Positions 39,700 through 48,807 of a stretch of 64,000 bases of DNA are shown here, in pieces (positions within the stretch are counted from its first letter, which is position 1; each line of letters starts with the position of its first letter). The notes under the pieces are model-generated. The model was not told where the DNA came from. It did no database searches and was given only the letters and a program-made list of their open reading frames with translations. This DNA is from Marinagarivorans cellulosilyticus (GTDB taxonomy: Bacteria; Pseudomonadota; Gammaproteobacteria; Pseudomonadales; Cellvibrionaceae). A program made the position numbers and the translations under genes. The stretch is taken from positions 3,006,685 through 3,070,684 of the forward strand of contig NZ_AP023086.1 of assembly GCF_021655555.1 (NCBI RefSeq), written 5' to 3'.

Positions 39700-42600
39700 T
39701 TAATTGTTTTGTTGAAAAACCATATTCAACAGGGCTTTAACTCGTGCTAATAACTCATTTTTATCAACAGGTTTAGCGACAAAATCGTTGCCTCCAGCCA
39801 AAAAGCTCTGTGTTTTTTCGCTATCCAGTTCTTTTGCCGTTAAGAAGATTATCGGTAATTTGTACATGGGGTGGGTTTTTCGCAGTGTTTGGCAAACCTC
39901 GTAGCCACTGATTTTTGGCATCATGACATCTAAAATAATAAGGTCAATTTTCTCCCCACTTTGCACGCGCGCAATTGCGTCATAGCCATTTTCGGCTTCT
40001 ATAGTTTGATAACCATGCAATTTTAATATACCGACTAAAACCATTCGATTAACCGCGTTATCGTCTACGCATAAAATGGTTGTGCTATTAGCATATGCTG
40101 GCGCGAGTGTTGTTACCATTGTTGGTGACGATCCACTATTCTCCTTAGAATTTAAGGCCGAAGCGCTAACTGGTAGTCGCGTTGTTGTGGTTGTTTCTTT
40201 GTGCCTTGGCGCCGCGCGTACATTGATATTTTTGCTGTCTGCTATCGGTAATGTGAAGCTAAATTTACTGCCTTGATTAAAGGTTGAGCTTGCGTAAATC
40301 TTTCCACCATGTAATTCCACGAGTTGTTTGGTAATGGCAAGGCCCAATCCCGAACCTTCGTATTCACGTGAGTCGGTGTGATGAACTTGAGTGAATGATT
40401 GAAAAATCGTTTTCAAGTCTTCTTCACTAATACCTAAACCCATATCGGTAATACTAATCGTTAAGGTACGTCGATGAACGTGGGCGTTGATGTCAATGTA
40501 ACCTTCGTTGCTGTACTTGATAGCATTTCCAATTAAGTTCAGTAATATTTGCTGTAGCCGATTTTTATCAGCGTAGGCTTTGGGCAGCGACGGGGGAATG
40601 TGATTATTGATACTGATTGGTTTTTTGTCGAGTAGGGGCGTGAGTAAGGCAATAACGGTTTCGGTTTGTTGAAAAATATCGGTGGGGCTGCGGTTCAGTT
40701 TAATTTCTTGGTTGCCCAATTTTGACATATCCAATATGTCGTTAATTAAATGTGAAAGCCGCTTGCCACTTTGAATAATCATGTCGAAGGTGGTGCTTTG
40801 TTTGGAGCTTAAGTGCGGAAGCAGGCTAGCTTGTAAGTTTTCGCTGAGACCGATAATGCCATTTAATGGGGTGCGTAGCTCGTGCGATGTATTGGCTAGA
40901 AATGCATCTTTCATTTTGTCGAGCTTTATAAGCTGGTCGTTAAGTGTGCGCTGTTTATTCAGCTCTAAGCGTTTCACTTTGTAGCGCCAAGCTAATTGTG
41001 CAATGCCCAGTAGCACAAGAGCGTAAGCGGCATATGCCCAAGCTGTTAGCAATGGGTGCGATTTAACTACAATATCAATACTGGTGATTTCGGTATTCGT
41101 ATTGCCGTTGGTGTCTAATACACGCGTTTTAAACTGATACCGTCCAGGCGGCAAGTGGGTATAAGACACGTTGTTGCTGGTATCAGTTAGTCGCCAGCTT
41201 TTATCATAACCCTCGAGCATGACATGGTATTGGGTATGTTGATTTGAGCTGTAATTGAAAGCGGAAAAGGCAAAGGTAATTAGCGATTGATCATAGGTGA
41301 ATTCCAGTGTTTTTGCTTCACTGATATTTTTTTTCAATGGTGATTTTGGAGTGTTTGTTGTGACTGATTTGTTAAATATCTGCAGGTCCGTCAAGGTGAC
41401 TTTTGGCGTTCTATTGGGGATTTTTAAAGAACTTGGGTTAAAAATAGTTAAGCCTTCAGTTGAGCCGGCATAGAGCTTTTGCTGTTTACCATGGCCATGC
41501 TCTTTATCAAAAAAAAGTGCATTGCGCTTATAGGTGTTACTGATTAAACCCATTTCTTTTTTTAGCACTTCAAGGTGTAAGGTTTCTGCGTGAATTTTAA
41601 CAAGGCCGTTGTCTGTTGTTACCCAAATATTGCCGTCGTTATCCTCGGCTAAACTTGCAATGTTATTTGAAGGCAGCCCATGGCTAATGGTAACGGCGGT
41701 AAATTGATCGCGCTCTGGATTAATGCGGGTTAAGCCGTCTTGTGTTCCTACCCATAATTGATTGTTACTATCAACCAGTAGTGCAGAGGTTCGGTTACTA
41801 ATAATGGAGTTTGGGTCTTGCGCGTTGTGATAATAGTGTTTTATGTGCTGCCGGGTGGGGTCAAACACATCTAGCCCACCTGATGTTGCCACCCACATAT
41901 ACTGCTGGTGGTCGATGGCAAAATCTTTTATGTGCGGGCCAGAGATATGTTTTGAATCTGCAGGTACTTGCGGTAAAAAATAGTCAAATTGTTGTGTTTT
42001 AAAATTGTAGCGGTTAATACCGTGGGTTTCGGTTCCGATCCATAGCGAATCATTGTCAATATGCAGCGCCCAAATATACGCGCTGTTGATGCTGCTTCCA
42101 TTGTGACCACTCGGGTTGGGGGCAAAATGTTCGAAGCGGCCTGTTGTTGGGTCTTGCCGATGTAGGCCGCCAGACCAAGTGCCCACCCAGAGTTCGCCGG
42201 TTGTTCGCTCGGCGACTGCGAGTACAGCATTAAATTGTAATTCACCGGGCGTACCGGGTTGTGCGGTGTAGTGCCAGCTTTTAAGGCTGTGAGGGTCAAG
42301 GGCGCTAAGGCCGCCTTCCGTACCTACCCAAATATGACCTTGCTGGCTGTTTGCCAGCGTAAGAATACCCGAGTGACTTAAGCTTGCGGGTTGGTCGAGG
42401 GTGTGTTTTAGGTGGGTAAACTGGGTACTGCCGGCTGTTAAGACATTGACGCCTAAAGGGTAAGTGCCCACCCAGAGGTTGTTGTCGCGGTCTTCAAATA
42501 GGCTGCGTACATTATTGGTAAGCAAAGAGCCGTTGTCGTGCGGGTTATGGGTGATGCGCAAGAAATTATCGGTCGCGCGATTGAAGCGGTTGAGGCCGCC

Positions 42601-42957
42601 GTGATCTGTCGAAAACCATAAAGTGTTTTGGCTATCTTCATAGATTTGCCAAACGGTATTCTGACCAATGCTGTAATCATCGTGGGTGCTATGGCGATAG
42701 TTTTGAAATGTCTGTGTGTTGGGATTCATGCGCGACACGCCACCGCCGAGCGTACTTATCCATAAATCTCCTGTGTGGTCGCGCACAATTGAGGTAATGC
42801 TGTTATGGCCCAGGCTGGCAGTATCTTTAGGGTCGTGCATGAAGTGTGTGGCTTCAATGATATGGCCGTCGCGACTAGCTAGCCGCAATAGTCCTTTAGT
42901 GGCGCTGCCAAGCCATAGGGTATTGTCTTGATCAATATGAAGGGCGCGAACAGACAA
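39700..42957 (-). CDS. Reg_prop hybrid sensor histidine kinase, main (3') part of a frameshifted gene
   Basis: 1085 codons downstream of a frameshift. Continues the two-component β-propeller with repeats like NTLWLGSATKGLLRL, GDLWISTLGGGVSRMNP, NNLWVGTYPLGVNVL (to about residue 510), then a Y_Y_Y domain (YDKSWRLTDTSNNVSYTHLP), a transmembrane helix (LLTAWAYAAYALVLLGIAQL), HisKA (FLANTSHELRTPLNGIIGLS), HATPase_c (LIGNAIKYSNEGY, GSGLGLAITKQLVELHGG) and a receiver (CVDDNAVNRMVLVG, LIILDVMMPKISGYEV, FVAKPVDK). There is no AraC output domain. The nominal TTG start is artificial; the true N-terminus is at 43636. Confidence 0.9.
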   Translation of the reverse strand: MSVRALHIDQDNTLWLGSATKGLLRLASRDGHIIEATHFMHDPKDTASLGHNSITSIVRDHTGDLWISTLGGGVSRMNPNTQTFQNYRHSTHDDYSIGQNTVWQIYEDSQNTLWFSTDHGGLNRFNRATDNFLRITHNPHDNGSLLTNNVRSLFEDRDNNLWVGTYPLGVNVLTAGSTQFTHLKHTLDQPASLSHSGILTLANSQQGHIWVGTEGGLSALDPHSLKSWHYTAQPGTPGELQFNAVLAVAERTTGELWVGTWSGGLHRQDPTTGRFEHFAPNPSGHNGSSINSAYIWALHIDNDSLWIGTETHGINRYNFKTQQFDYFLPQVPADSKHISGPHIKDFAIDHQQYMWVATSGGLDVFDPTRQHIKHYYHNAQDPNSIISNRTSALLVDSNNQLWVGTQDGLTRINPERDQFTAVTISHGLPSNNIASLAEDNDGNIWVTTDNGLVKIHAETLHLEVLKKEMGLISNTYKRNALFFDKEHGHGKQQKLYAGSTEGLTIFNPSSLKIPNRTPKVTLTDLQIFNKSVTTNTPKSPLKKNISEAKTLEFTYDQSLITFAFSAFNYSSNQHTQYHVMLEGYDKSWRLTDTSNNVSYTHLPPGRYQFKTRVLDTNGNTNTEITSIDIVVKSHPLLTAWAYAAYALVLLGIAQLAWRYKVKRLELNKQRTLNDQLIKLDKMKDAFLANTSHELRTPLNGIIGLSENLQASLLPHLSSKQSTTFDMIIQSGKRLSHLINDILDMSKLGNQEIKLNRSPTDIFQQTETVIALLTPLLDKKPISINNHIPPSLPKAYADKNRLQQILLNLIGNAIKYSNEGYIDINAHVHRRTLTISITDMGLGISEEDLKTIFQSFTQVHHTDSREYEGSGLGLAITKQLVELHGGKIYASSTFNQGSKFSFTLPIADSKNINVRAAPRHKETTTTTRLPVSASALNSKENSGSSPTMVTTLAPAYANSTTILCVDDNAVNRMVLVGILKLHGYQTIEAENGYDAIARVQSGEKIDLIILDVMMPKISGYEVCQTLRKTHPMYKLPIIFLTAKELDSEKTQSFLAGGNDFVAKPVDKNELLARVKALLNMVFQQNN

Positions 42958-42958
42958 A

Positions 42959-43636
42959 CTATCGACCTGTTTTTTTCACTGCGGCGGGCAGGGGGCTAAG
43001 TGCTGTACGGTCCGCTTCGAGTATAGCGAAACCGGATTCGCCTCCAATCATTAAGCGGTTATCGCCATCAACACTCAGCGCGCGTATCGGTTGGGCCAGT
43101 AAGCTGTGTTTAAAGCGCGGATCTGAGCGGTAATTAATAAAACTATCAGTATTGGGGTTATAGCGGCTTAGGCCTTCATTGGTTCCTAGCCATAAGGTGT
43201 GATCCTTGTCGATAGCTAGAGACCAGACGGCATTGCTGGGTAGTGCTTGTGGGTTGTTTGCATCGTAGAGGTAGCGGCGAAGTTCGTGACCATCGTAGCG
43301 GGCTAAACCATATTCACCGCCAAACCACATAAAACCATGATGATCTTGGCGCATTGTTAGTATGGTTTGTACCGCGTTATTGGTTTCAGGGTTGTGAAGC
43401 AGGCGCTTAAAATGCGTGCTGGCTCGGGTTTGCGTTGCGCTAATTTCAAGTGCGGAGGCTTGCTTGGGGTGGGGGGGAGTCTCTGCGGCCCAGCTTAAAG
43501 TTGTTAAGCTGAGCAATATCATAGTTAAAGCCACTGTTAGCTGGCTTTGCTTGTGATGTAGGCATGCGAAAAAACGGCGCTGCACGGATGCGCGGCCGCC
43601 TGTTTTCCGTATGCATGCATGCCGGCCCCCAGTCAT
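42959..43636 (-). CDS. 5' part of the frameshifted Reg_prop hybrid histidine kinase
   Basis: 225 codons. Contains a Sec signal segment (QLTVALTMILLSLTTLSWAA, cleavage near A52) after a basic N-terminus, then the first propeller repeats: GFMWFGGEYGLARYDGHELR, HTLWLGTNEGLSRYNPNTDS, NRLMIGGESGFAILEAD. It ends at TAG 42959 shortly after PLPAAVKKTGR. Reading one base out in the A7 tract (42974-42980) gives VKK-QVDSLSVRALHIDQDN and joins the long downstream frame in the middle of a propeller repeat. ATG 43636 has only a weak AGAGAA upstream. Confidence 0.85.
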   Translation of the reverse strand: MTGGRHACIRKTGGRASVQRRFFACLHHKQSQLTVALTMILLSLTTLSWAAETPPHPKQASALEISATQTRASTHFKRLLHNPETNNAVQTILTMRQDHHGFMWFGGEYGLARYDGHELRRYLYDANNPQALPSNAVWSLAIDKDHTLWLGTNEGLSRYNPNTDSFINYRSDPRFKHSLLAQPIRALSVDGDNRLMIGGESGFAILEADRTALSPLPAAVKKTGR

Positions 43637-43727
43637 TCTGTTCTCTCGTGCGTTAACTCCTTTAAGTGTAGTGAATATCCAGTAGTTTGCGGAATATGGG
43701 GGTTTACCCGCCGTTTATTCATGTTTT

Positions 43728-43786
43728 GTAGCTATTCAGCCATCTGCACAATTAGCCCTCAATTTTGCAGATGTCTGAATAGTTAC
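43728..43786. mobile_element. MITE-like element, copy B (59-bp palindrome)
   Basis: GTAGCTATTCAGCCATCTGC and the inverse of its right end (TGCAGATGTCTGAATAGTTAC, only the first 20 given: TGCAGATGTCTGAATAGTTA) pair over 21 positions with few mismatches around a 17-base loop. The ends equal those of copies A and C. No clear target duplication (CATGTTTT against CCATTTTT). It lies between the hybrid kinase promoter region and a small membrane protein gene and could also act as a terminator-like hairpin for the latter. Confidence 0.6.
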
Positions 43787-43792
43787 CCATTT

Positions 43793-43981
43793 TTAAGCTT
43801 TTCGCGGCTCGCTTGTGCTCAATAGTGTGTGCTGAGCATGCTTTACGCCGGCGTCTGACTTTTCGCTGAGCACAGCTGTAGTAAAAAGTAGGCCGAATGC
43901 CAAGAACAGGGTGATTAAAGCAACAACGACAAAGTGTAGCGGTTGTTCAATTGAATAATGTAGGTGCCAAAATTGGTTCAT
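43793..43981 (-). CDS. Small membrane protein, 62 aa
   Basis: Reads MNQFWHLHYSIEQPLHFVVV then ALITLFLAFGLLFTTAVLSE and a polar tail of about 22 residues. One strong transmembrane helix (about 16-40). GAGG lies seven bases before ATG 43981, supporting translation. No family recognised; it resembles the small single-helix subunits or regulators found alone in many genomes. Its end is seven bases from MITE copy B. Confidence 0.45.
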   Translation of the reverse strand: MNQFWHLHYSIEQPLHFVVVALITLFLAFGLLFTTAVLSEKSDAGVKHAQHTLLSTSEPRKA

Positions 43982-44255
43982 AGGGTTACCTCACAGCTAA
44001 GCTGTTACAGGGACGTAGCGCATGTGCGCAATTTTCTGGTCAGAGCCCTTTGATTGCGCGGCGGTTACGTGCCGTTAAGGCGATATGGCCTAATACCAAG
44101 ATAGTGCTTGGCGCATAAATCAACAAATACCGTTTTGTTCAGTTGCGTTGTTTTTTATGCCATTGCATTGCAGTCGGTTTATTTTACCGGGCGTGTGACG
44201 GATACCTCTAGGGCTTCTGTATACTGCGGCTTTACTGTTGTTTGGATATTGCACC

Positions 44256-45278
44256 ATGAACGTTACTGAAGCATCGCCTAAAGAGGTTTCGCAAGCAGAA
44301 ACTCCCTTTTCGAACCTTACACCTGATTTTGTCTTGGATGCTGTTGAGTCCATGGGTTTTGTCAGTGATGCACGAATTTATACGCTAAACAGTTATGAAA
44401 ACCGTGTCTACCAAGTGGGGATCGAAGACAGTCAACCGCTAATTGCTAAGTTTTACCGCCCAGAACGTTGGACCGACAAGCAGATTTTAGAGGAGCATGC
44501 GTTCAGTTTTGAACTACAGGACCTAGAGATTCCCGTTGTGCCGCCGATGCTGCACGAGGGCAATACGTTATTGAATTATAAGGGGTACCGTATAGCGCTG
44601 TTCGAGCGCCGAGGTGGCCGCGCGCCAGAGTTGGATTGCGAGGATACCTTGTATTCTTTAGGGCAATACATGGGGCGTATTCATGCGGCAGGGCAGGCAA
44701 CACCTTTTGAGCATCGACCGTCCTTAACAGTGGAAAGTTTTGGTTCGAAAAGCCGCGAGTTTTTGCTTGCGAATAACTACATTCCGGCCAGTTTGCTGGA
44801 GGCGTACACTACCATTACGGACCAGTTGTTAGAAAAGGTCACGGCGCGATTTGACCTTATTGATTACACGCCAATTCGTTTACACGGTGATTGCCATCCC
44901 GGCAATATATTATGGCGCGATGACAAACCCAATTTTGTTGATTTGGATGATGCCCGCAATGGGCCGGCGGTTCAGGATTTGTGGATGCTGCTATCGGGCG
45001 AGCCGGAGCGGCAGCATATTCAGTTGGCGAACTTGGTTGAAGGTTATGAAATGTTTTGTGATTTTCAACCCAAGGAGCTCGGGCTGATTGAAAGCTTGCG
45101 GTCTTTGCGGCTTATGCATTATGTCGCCTGGCTTGCGAGGCGTTGGAACGACCCGGCATTTCCTATGCACTTTCCGTGGTTTAACACTGAGCGTTATTGG
45201 GCACAGCACATCAATGAGTTACGCGAGCAGCTGTTTGCCCTAGAGCAACCGTCGCTGAAGTTAATGCCGGATTTCTAA
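44256..45278 (+). CDS. srkA: Stress response serine/threonine protein kinase SrkA (YihE/RdoA)
   Basis: A 340-residue atypical kinase. The N-lobe has FVSDARIYTLNSYENRVYQV and the ATP-binding lysine region PLIAKFYRPERWTDKQILEE; the catalytic loop is RLHGDCHPGNILW and the metal-binding segment FVDLDDARNGPAVQDLWML. This fits SrkA, which protects from stress-induced death in the Cpx context in E. coli. ATG 44256 gives MNVTEASPKEVS; an upstream TTG at 44238 is unlikely. Monocistronic. Confidence 0.93.
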   Translation: MNVTEASPKEVSQAETPFSNLTPDFVLDAVESMGFVSDARIYTLNSYENRVYQVGIEDSQPLIAKFYRPERWTDKQILEEHAFSFELQDLEIPVVPPMLHEGNTLLNYKGYRIALFERRGGRAPELDCEDTLYSLGQYMGRIHAAGQATPFEHRPSLTVESFGSKSREFLLANNYIPASLLEAYTTITDQLLEKVTARFDLIDYTPIRLHGDCHPGNILWRDDKPNFVDLDDARNGPAVQDLWMLLSGEPERQHIQLANLVEGYEMFCDFQPKELGLIESLRSLRLMHYVAWLARRWNDPAFPMHFPWFNTERYWAQHINELREQLFALEQPSLKLMPDF

Positions 45279-45411
45279 GGCTCGTCTTTGGTGTAGTTCG
45301 TGCGGGACTCTCTCAAACATATGCACAACAAGTAGGCTGAGTATGCGCCATTTTTTGCCATATGTGGTAATGTTTTGTTTTTGAGATATTGTCCTGCGCT
45401 GTTTTACATGA

Positions 45412-45599
45412 GGGCACCTCTAAAAATAGTAATTTTTGTGTGAGAGCAAGGAAGCACCGCCCGGACGACTGAATGGATTCAGGAGGTAGGGCGACGCAGG
45501 AAGCCAAAGCCGAGAGCCGCAGTTTACGTGGTGTAAATGAGGACTCGAGGACGGAGCTGACGCCGCTATCGCGGAAAAAGTGCATTTTTAGAGATGCCC
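45412..45599. mobile_element. MITE-like element with GGGCAYCTCTAAAAAT terminal repeats (188 bp)
   Basis: Starts GGGCACCTCTAAAAAT and ends, read inversely, GGGCATCTCTAAAAATGCAC, a sixteen-base terminal inverted repeat with one mismatch. The interior is GC-rich (GACGGAGCTGACGCCGC) and holds no gene. No target duplication is clear. A second, different family from the GTAACTATTCAG elements. It lies in the 640-bp gap between srkA and the DUF6502 gene; the rest of that gap has an inverted pair AGTCCGC/GCGGACT (45738 and 45822) of unknown meaning. Confidence 0.6.
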
Positions 45600-45925
45600 A
45601 TAAGTGAGAAGGCGATCTCAGCTTGACCGTCTGGCAGTCATCGCTTGCGGTAAAGCGGTTAGAATACTGTTAGATTACCTATATTGACACCTTAATGTGC
45701 ATATGCGGCAAAATATGGCCCCTTTAGGGTTTGTGATAGTCCGCCAAGTGAGGTGTTAGCGCAAGGTAAGGCTTTAAGCGTGAGGGTTTATGTCCGTTGT
45801 GAAAGGCGGCATGTGTTTGCTGCGGACTACCTCACGATGTATTGCACTGCCATTCATTGAGGGCTTGGTCTTAGAGTGGCTCTCGTTTAAGGTAGCGCCC
45901 TTGATAAACAGCAGTTGTGAGAGCT

Positions 45926-46750
45926 ATGGCGCAGGATGATGACAAGGCACTAATAGAAGCCGCATTGGATAACTTACTCGAGCCCATTGTTGCGATGCTT
46001 TTGCGTAACGGTGTGACATATCAAGAGTTTGCGACCTTCTCTAAAAATACCTTTGTGTCCGTCGCCCAGCGGGACTTTGGCGTGCGCGGCCGCCCGACCA
46101 ACAGTTCACGCATTTCCGCCATGACAGGCATAGATCGCCGTGAAGTCGGCCGCATCAAAGATTTGCTGGCGTGCGAATCGCCAGTTGGCCAAGTCAGAGA
46201 GTCACAAGATCGGATGTCTCGTGTCGTGCGTGGTTGGTATGAAGATGCTGACTTTTTGGATAAGCACGGCCACCCAAGCCAATTACCAACTGAAGACGGC
46301 GAGATTTCGTTTAAAGAATTAGTGCGTCGCCACGGCGGCGGTTTACCTTTTAAAGCGGTGCTGAAAGAGTTGCTGGCAGCAGGCAACATCAAAGTGTTAG
46401 ATAACGATATTCTGCGTGTATTAAAACCCTATTATTCACCGCCAGGGTCTAACCCTGAAGCGTTACTGCGTGCTGGCACGGTGATTAATGAGCTTTCTAA
46501 TACGCTACTGCACAATTTATATGTTGCCCCAAATAAAAAGAAAGAAACGCCTCGTTTTGAGCGGCGTGCAAGCAGTAATGATATTAACGTTAAAGATAGT
46601 GAAGCATTTAAAGCGTTTTTAAATATCGAAGGGCAGGCGTTTTTGGAGCGCGTTGCCGTTTGGATTAACGATCATCAAATCGAGACCGAGGACACGTCAA
46701 AGACGGTACGTTTGGGTGTGGGTGTTTACGGTATTGAGCGTAAAAATTAA
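45926..46750 (+). CDS. DUF6502 family protein
   Basis: A 274-residue soluble protein. The start ALIEAALDNLLEPIVAMLLR and NGVTYQEFATFSKNTFVSVA, followed by a probable helix-turn-helix (RPTNSSRISAMTGIDRREVG), match the DUF6502 pattern. It may bind DNA (inference from the SRISAMTGIDRREV element). ATG 45926 or GTG 45917 could be the start. The next gene begins ten bases later on the same strand. Function unknown. Confidence 0.8.
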   Translation: MAQDDDKALIEAALDNLLEPIVAMLLRNGVTYQEFATFSKNTFVSVAQRDFGVRGRPTNSSRISAMTGIDRREVGRIKDLLACESPVGQVRESQDRMSRVVRGWYEDADFLDKHGHPSQLPTEDGEISFKELVRRHGGGLPFKAVLKELLAAGNIKVLDNDILRVLKPYYSPPGSNPEALLRAGTVINELSNTLLHNLYVAPNKKKETPRFERRASSNDINVKDSEAFKAFLNIEGQAFLERVAVWINDHQIETEDTSKTVRLGVGVYGIERKN

Positions 46751-46760
46751 GAGGTTGGCA

Positions 46761-48032
46761 ATGCAGTGGATTAAGTTTTCGCGCGTAATGATGTATGCCG
46801 CGTGTATTTTTTTAGCCGCTTGCGGCAGTGAGAAAGATGACGATGAAGTAGCTAGCATTATTGATGGTAGCGGGGCGCCGGTACCTGATGTGGCGGTCAG
46901 TGGAGCCATTACGGGTTTTGGCAGCGTTATTGTTAATGGCGTGCACTACGAAACAGACAGTGCAGAGGTTTACATTAATGGTGAGCTAAGCTCTGAAGAG
47001 GCATTGAGTATTGGCGATTTTATTACGCTTTTTGCCAATGAGAACGATGATGAGCTTGATGTTAGTGTTATTTATGCTGAATCGGCGGTTTTGGGTAAAG
47101 TTTCTGGCATTAATTACGCTGATGGCACTATTGATGTTGTGAATCAGCGGGTTCGCATTTCAGGCGATACGGTATTTGACGCAAATTTTGCCGTTAGCAA
47201 TATCTCGGATATTAGTGTTGGTGATACCGTGGAGGTTCGCGGTGCCAGTGCTGGCTCGGGCAATATTTATGCTACGCGTATTAACAAGGGCGATAGCAAC
47301 ACCGATTTGATTTCTGGGCGCATTGCCAGCCTAGATACTAGCGCGCAAACGTTCATGCTATCAGGCAATGAGGTTGATTACTCTCAAGCAACTTTAAACT
47401 TCAGTTTACCCGACAGCCAGTGGGTTTCGGTGGTAGGGACGCTGAGTGCGCAAACAGGTTCCTTTATTGCCCAAAGCATTCGGGAGCGCCAAGATAGGCA
47501 ACCTCTGACTGAGGGTACAGCGTCACGGTTAGAAGGTTTGATTGAGAATGTCAGCCAGACGGGTTTTGATATTAATGGCCAGCGCGTTAAATTGCTGGTC
47601 GATACCCAATACCGTGACGGCAGCGCTTTTGATTTGCTGGAAGGCGCAGTTGTTGTTGTAGAAGGCGATGTGGATGCACAAGGGCAGTTACAGGCTAATG
47701 TGATTCGCTTTCGCGATAGTAACTTTATTACTGTTGACGGGCTTGTAGAAGATATCGACCCAGTGGGCGTTGCGCCAGGGGAGATCGGTTATGATCCGTT
47801 CTATTGGGGGACTGTCAGCGCTGGCGGCGAAACCTTTATTGTGAATGCCTACACCATATTTGTGGGGCGCGGGCCAGAGTTTGGTTTTCGTGGTGCTTGG
47901 TATGGCGACTTACGTCTTGGTGATCAAGTCCATATTGTGGCAGCAGGGTTACCTGGTAGTGGTGACTGGGTCGCGCGGGTTGTTGAATTTGAGCGAATGG
48001 AGCCATTTGGCCCAGGCCCAGGCGCCAATTAA
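46761..48032 (+). CDS. DUF5666 domain lipoprotein
   Basis: A 423-residue protein. ATG 46761 has GAGG six bases upstream and gives MQWIKFSRVMMYAACIFLAA with Cys after it, a lipoprotein signal. The body is a series of five to six small β-barrel repeats of the DUF5666 type, each with a pattern like GAITGFGSVIVNGVHYETDS, GKVSGINYADGTIDVVNQRV, GDTVEVRGASAGSG and VVEGDVDAQGQLQANVIRF. It lies ten bases after the DUF6502 gene; this pairing suggests one operon. Probably outer-membrane anchored; function unknown. Confidence 0.85.
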   Translation: MQWIKFSRVMMYAACIFLAACGSEKDDDEVASIIDGSGAPVPDVAVSGAITGFGSVIVNGVHYETDSAEVYINGELSSEEALSIGDFITLFANENDDELDVSVIYAESAVLGKVSGINYADGTIDVVNQRVRISGDTVFDANFAVSNISDISVGDTVEVRGASAGSGNIYATRINKGDSNTDLISGRIASLDTSAQTFMLSGNEVDYSQATLNFSLPDSQWVSVVGTLSAQTGSFIAQSIRERQDRQPLTEGTASRLEGLIENVSQTGFDINGQRVKLLVDTQYRDGSAFDLLEGAVVVVEGDVDAQGQLQANVIRFRDSNFITVDGLVEDIDPVGVAPGEIGYDPFYWGTVSAGGETFIVNAYTIFVGRGPEFGFRGAWYGDLRLGDQVHIVAAGLPGSGDWVARVVEFERMEPFGPGPGAN

Positions 48033-48070
48033 AAAGTAGAGCGCACAAAGCTTGCGGTAATTCGCAAGTG

Positions 48071-48784
48071 TCACAGCGCGTTAATTAATACCTCGCGGGC
48101 TTGGTTAACGCGCGCAGCTAAATAATCGCTGCCGCCTTTGTCGGGGTGCAGTTTGCTCATAAGGCGGCGGTGAGCATCAATAATTTCTTTTTTGGTTGGC
48201 ATCGTTTTAAAGCCGAGAATTTCTAGAGCTTCATCAACAGAAACTCCATTGTTTGAAGGCATTTGGGTGTTTTCGCGTTGCCTGTCATTGTCGTTGCCTG
48301 CGGCTCCAGCAAAGCCTTTGCTGCGGATATAAGCGGCGAGTAAATAATAAGATTTTTTGTCGTTAAGGCTAAAAAAATCTTGCAGTGTTTGCAGTTGTGA
48401 GTCGCTTAAGTTACCCAGCATTTGCTCGGCGAACTCCCCTTTGATGACTTTGCCTGTCATTTGTCCGCTGCTGACATTCACCGACATAATCAAATATTGG
48501 CTGCGAAATGTCGCGTTGCCATTATTCTTAGCTAGCCACATTTTGGCCATGGGCAAGCCCCAGCGCAGGCCGAATTTTGCCAGGGTAGCGCCTGCTGCCA
48601 GCAAACCTGCCACTATGGGCACTCGGCCTGTCATGCTGCCAATAATAATGGCTATAACCACTATGGCGATGACGATTTTAATCGCCCAGCTGCGGCGCTC
48701 GGCTGGTGCCGCCTTTTTGTATTTATGGATCAGCGTAAAAAGCGTGAAAATAATGGCTAAGCCAAACAGTAGTTTTATTATCAT
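48071..48784 (-). CDS. Membrane protein with C-terminal J domain
   Basis: A 237-residue protein. Two transmembrane helices in the first 70 residues (IIKLLFGLAIIFTLFTLIHK and AIKIVIAIVVIAIIIGSMTG), a central helical segment (FAEQMLGNLSDSQLQTLQDF), and a C-terminal J domain with EALEILGFKTMPTKKEIIDA and the essential HPD in SKLHPDKGGSDYLAARVNQA. It would recruit and stimulate a DnaK-type chaperone at the inner membrane. It lies 23 bases downstream of ppx on the same strand. Confidence 0.88.
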   Translation of the reverse strand: MIIKLLFGLAIIFTLFTLIHKYKKAAPAERRSWAIKIVIAIVVIAIIIGSMTGRVPIVAGLLAAGATLAKFGLRWGLPMAKMWLAKNNGNATFRSQYLIMSVNVSSGQMTGKVIKGEFAEQMLGNLSDSQLQTLQDFFSLNDKKSYYLLAAYIRSKGFAGAAGNDNDRQRENTQMPSNNGVSVDEALEILGFKTMPTKKEIIDAHRRLMSKLHPDKGGSDYLAARVNQAREVLINAL

Positions 48785-48807
48785 GGAAATTTGTATGTCT
48801 AGTCAGT

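Noticed and set aside
45313..45585. 90-codon minus-strand frame after srkA
   Set aside because: Mostly covers the GGGCAYCTCT element; protein composition is not natural and there is no ribosome binding site.
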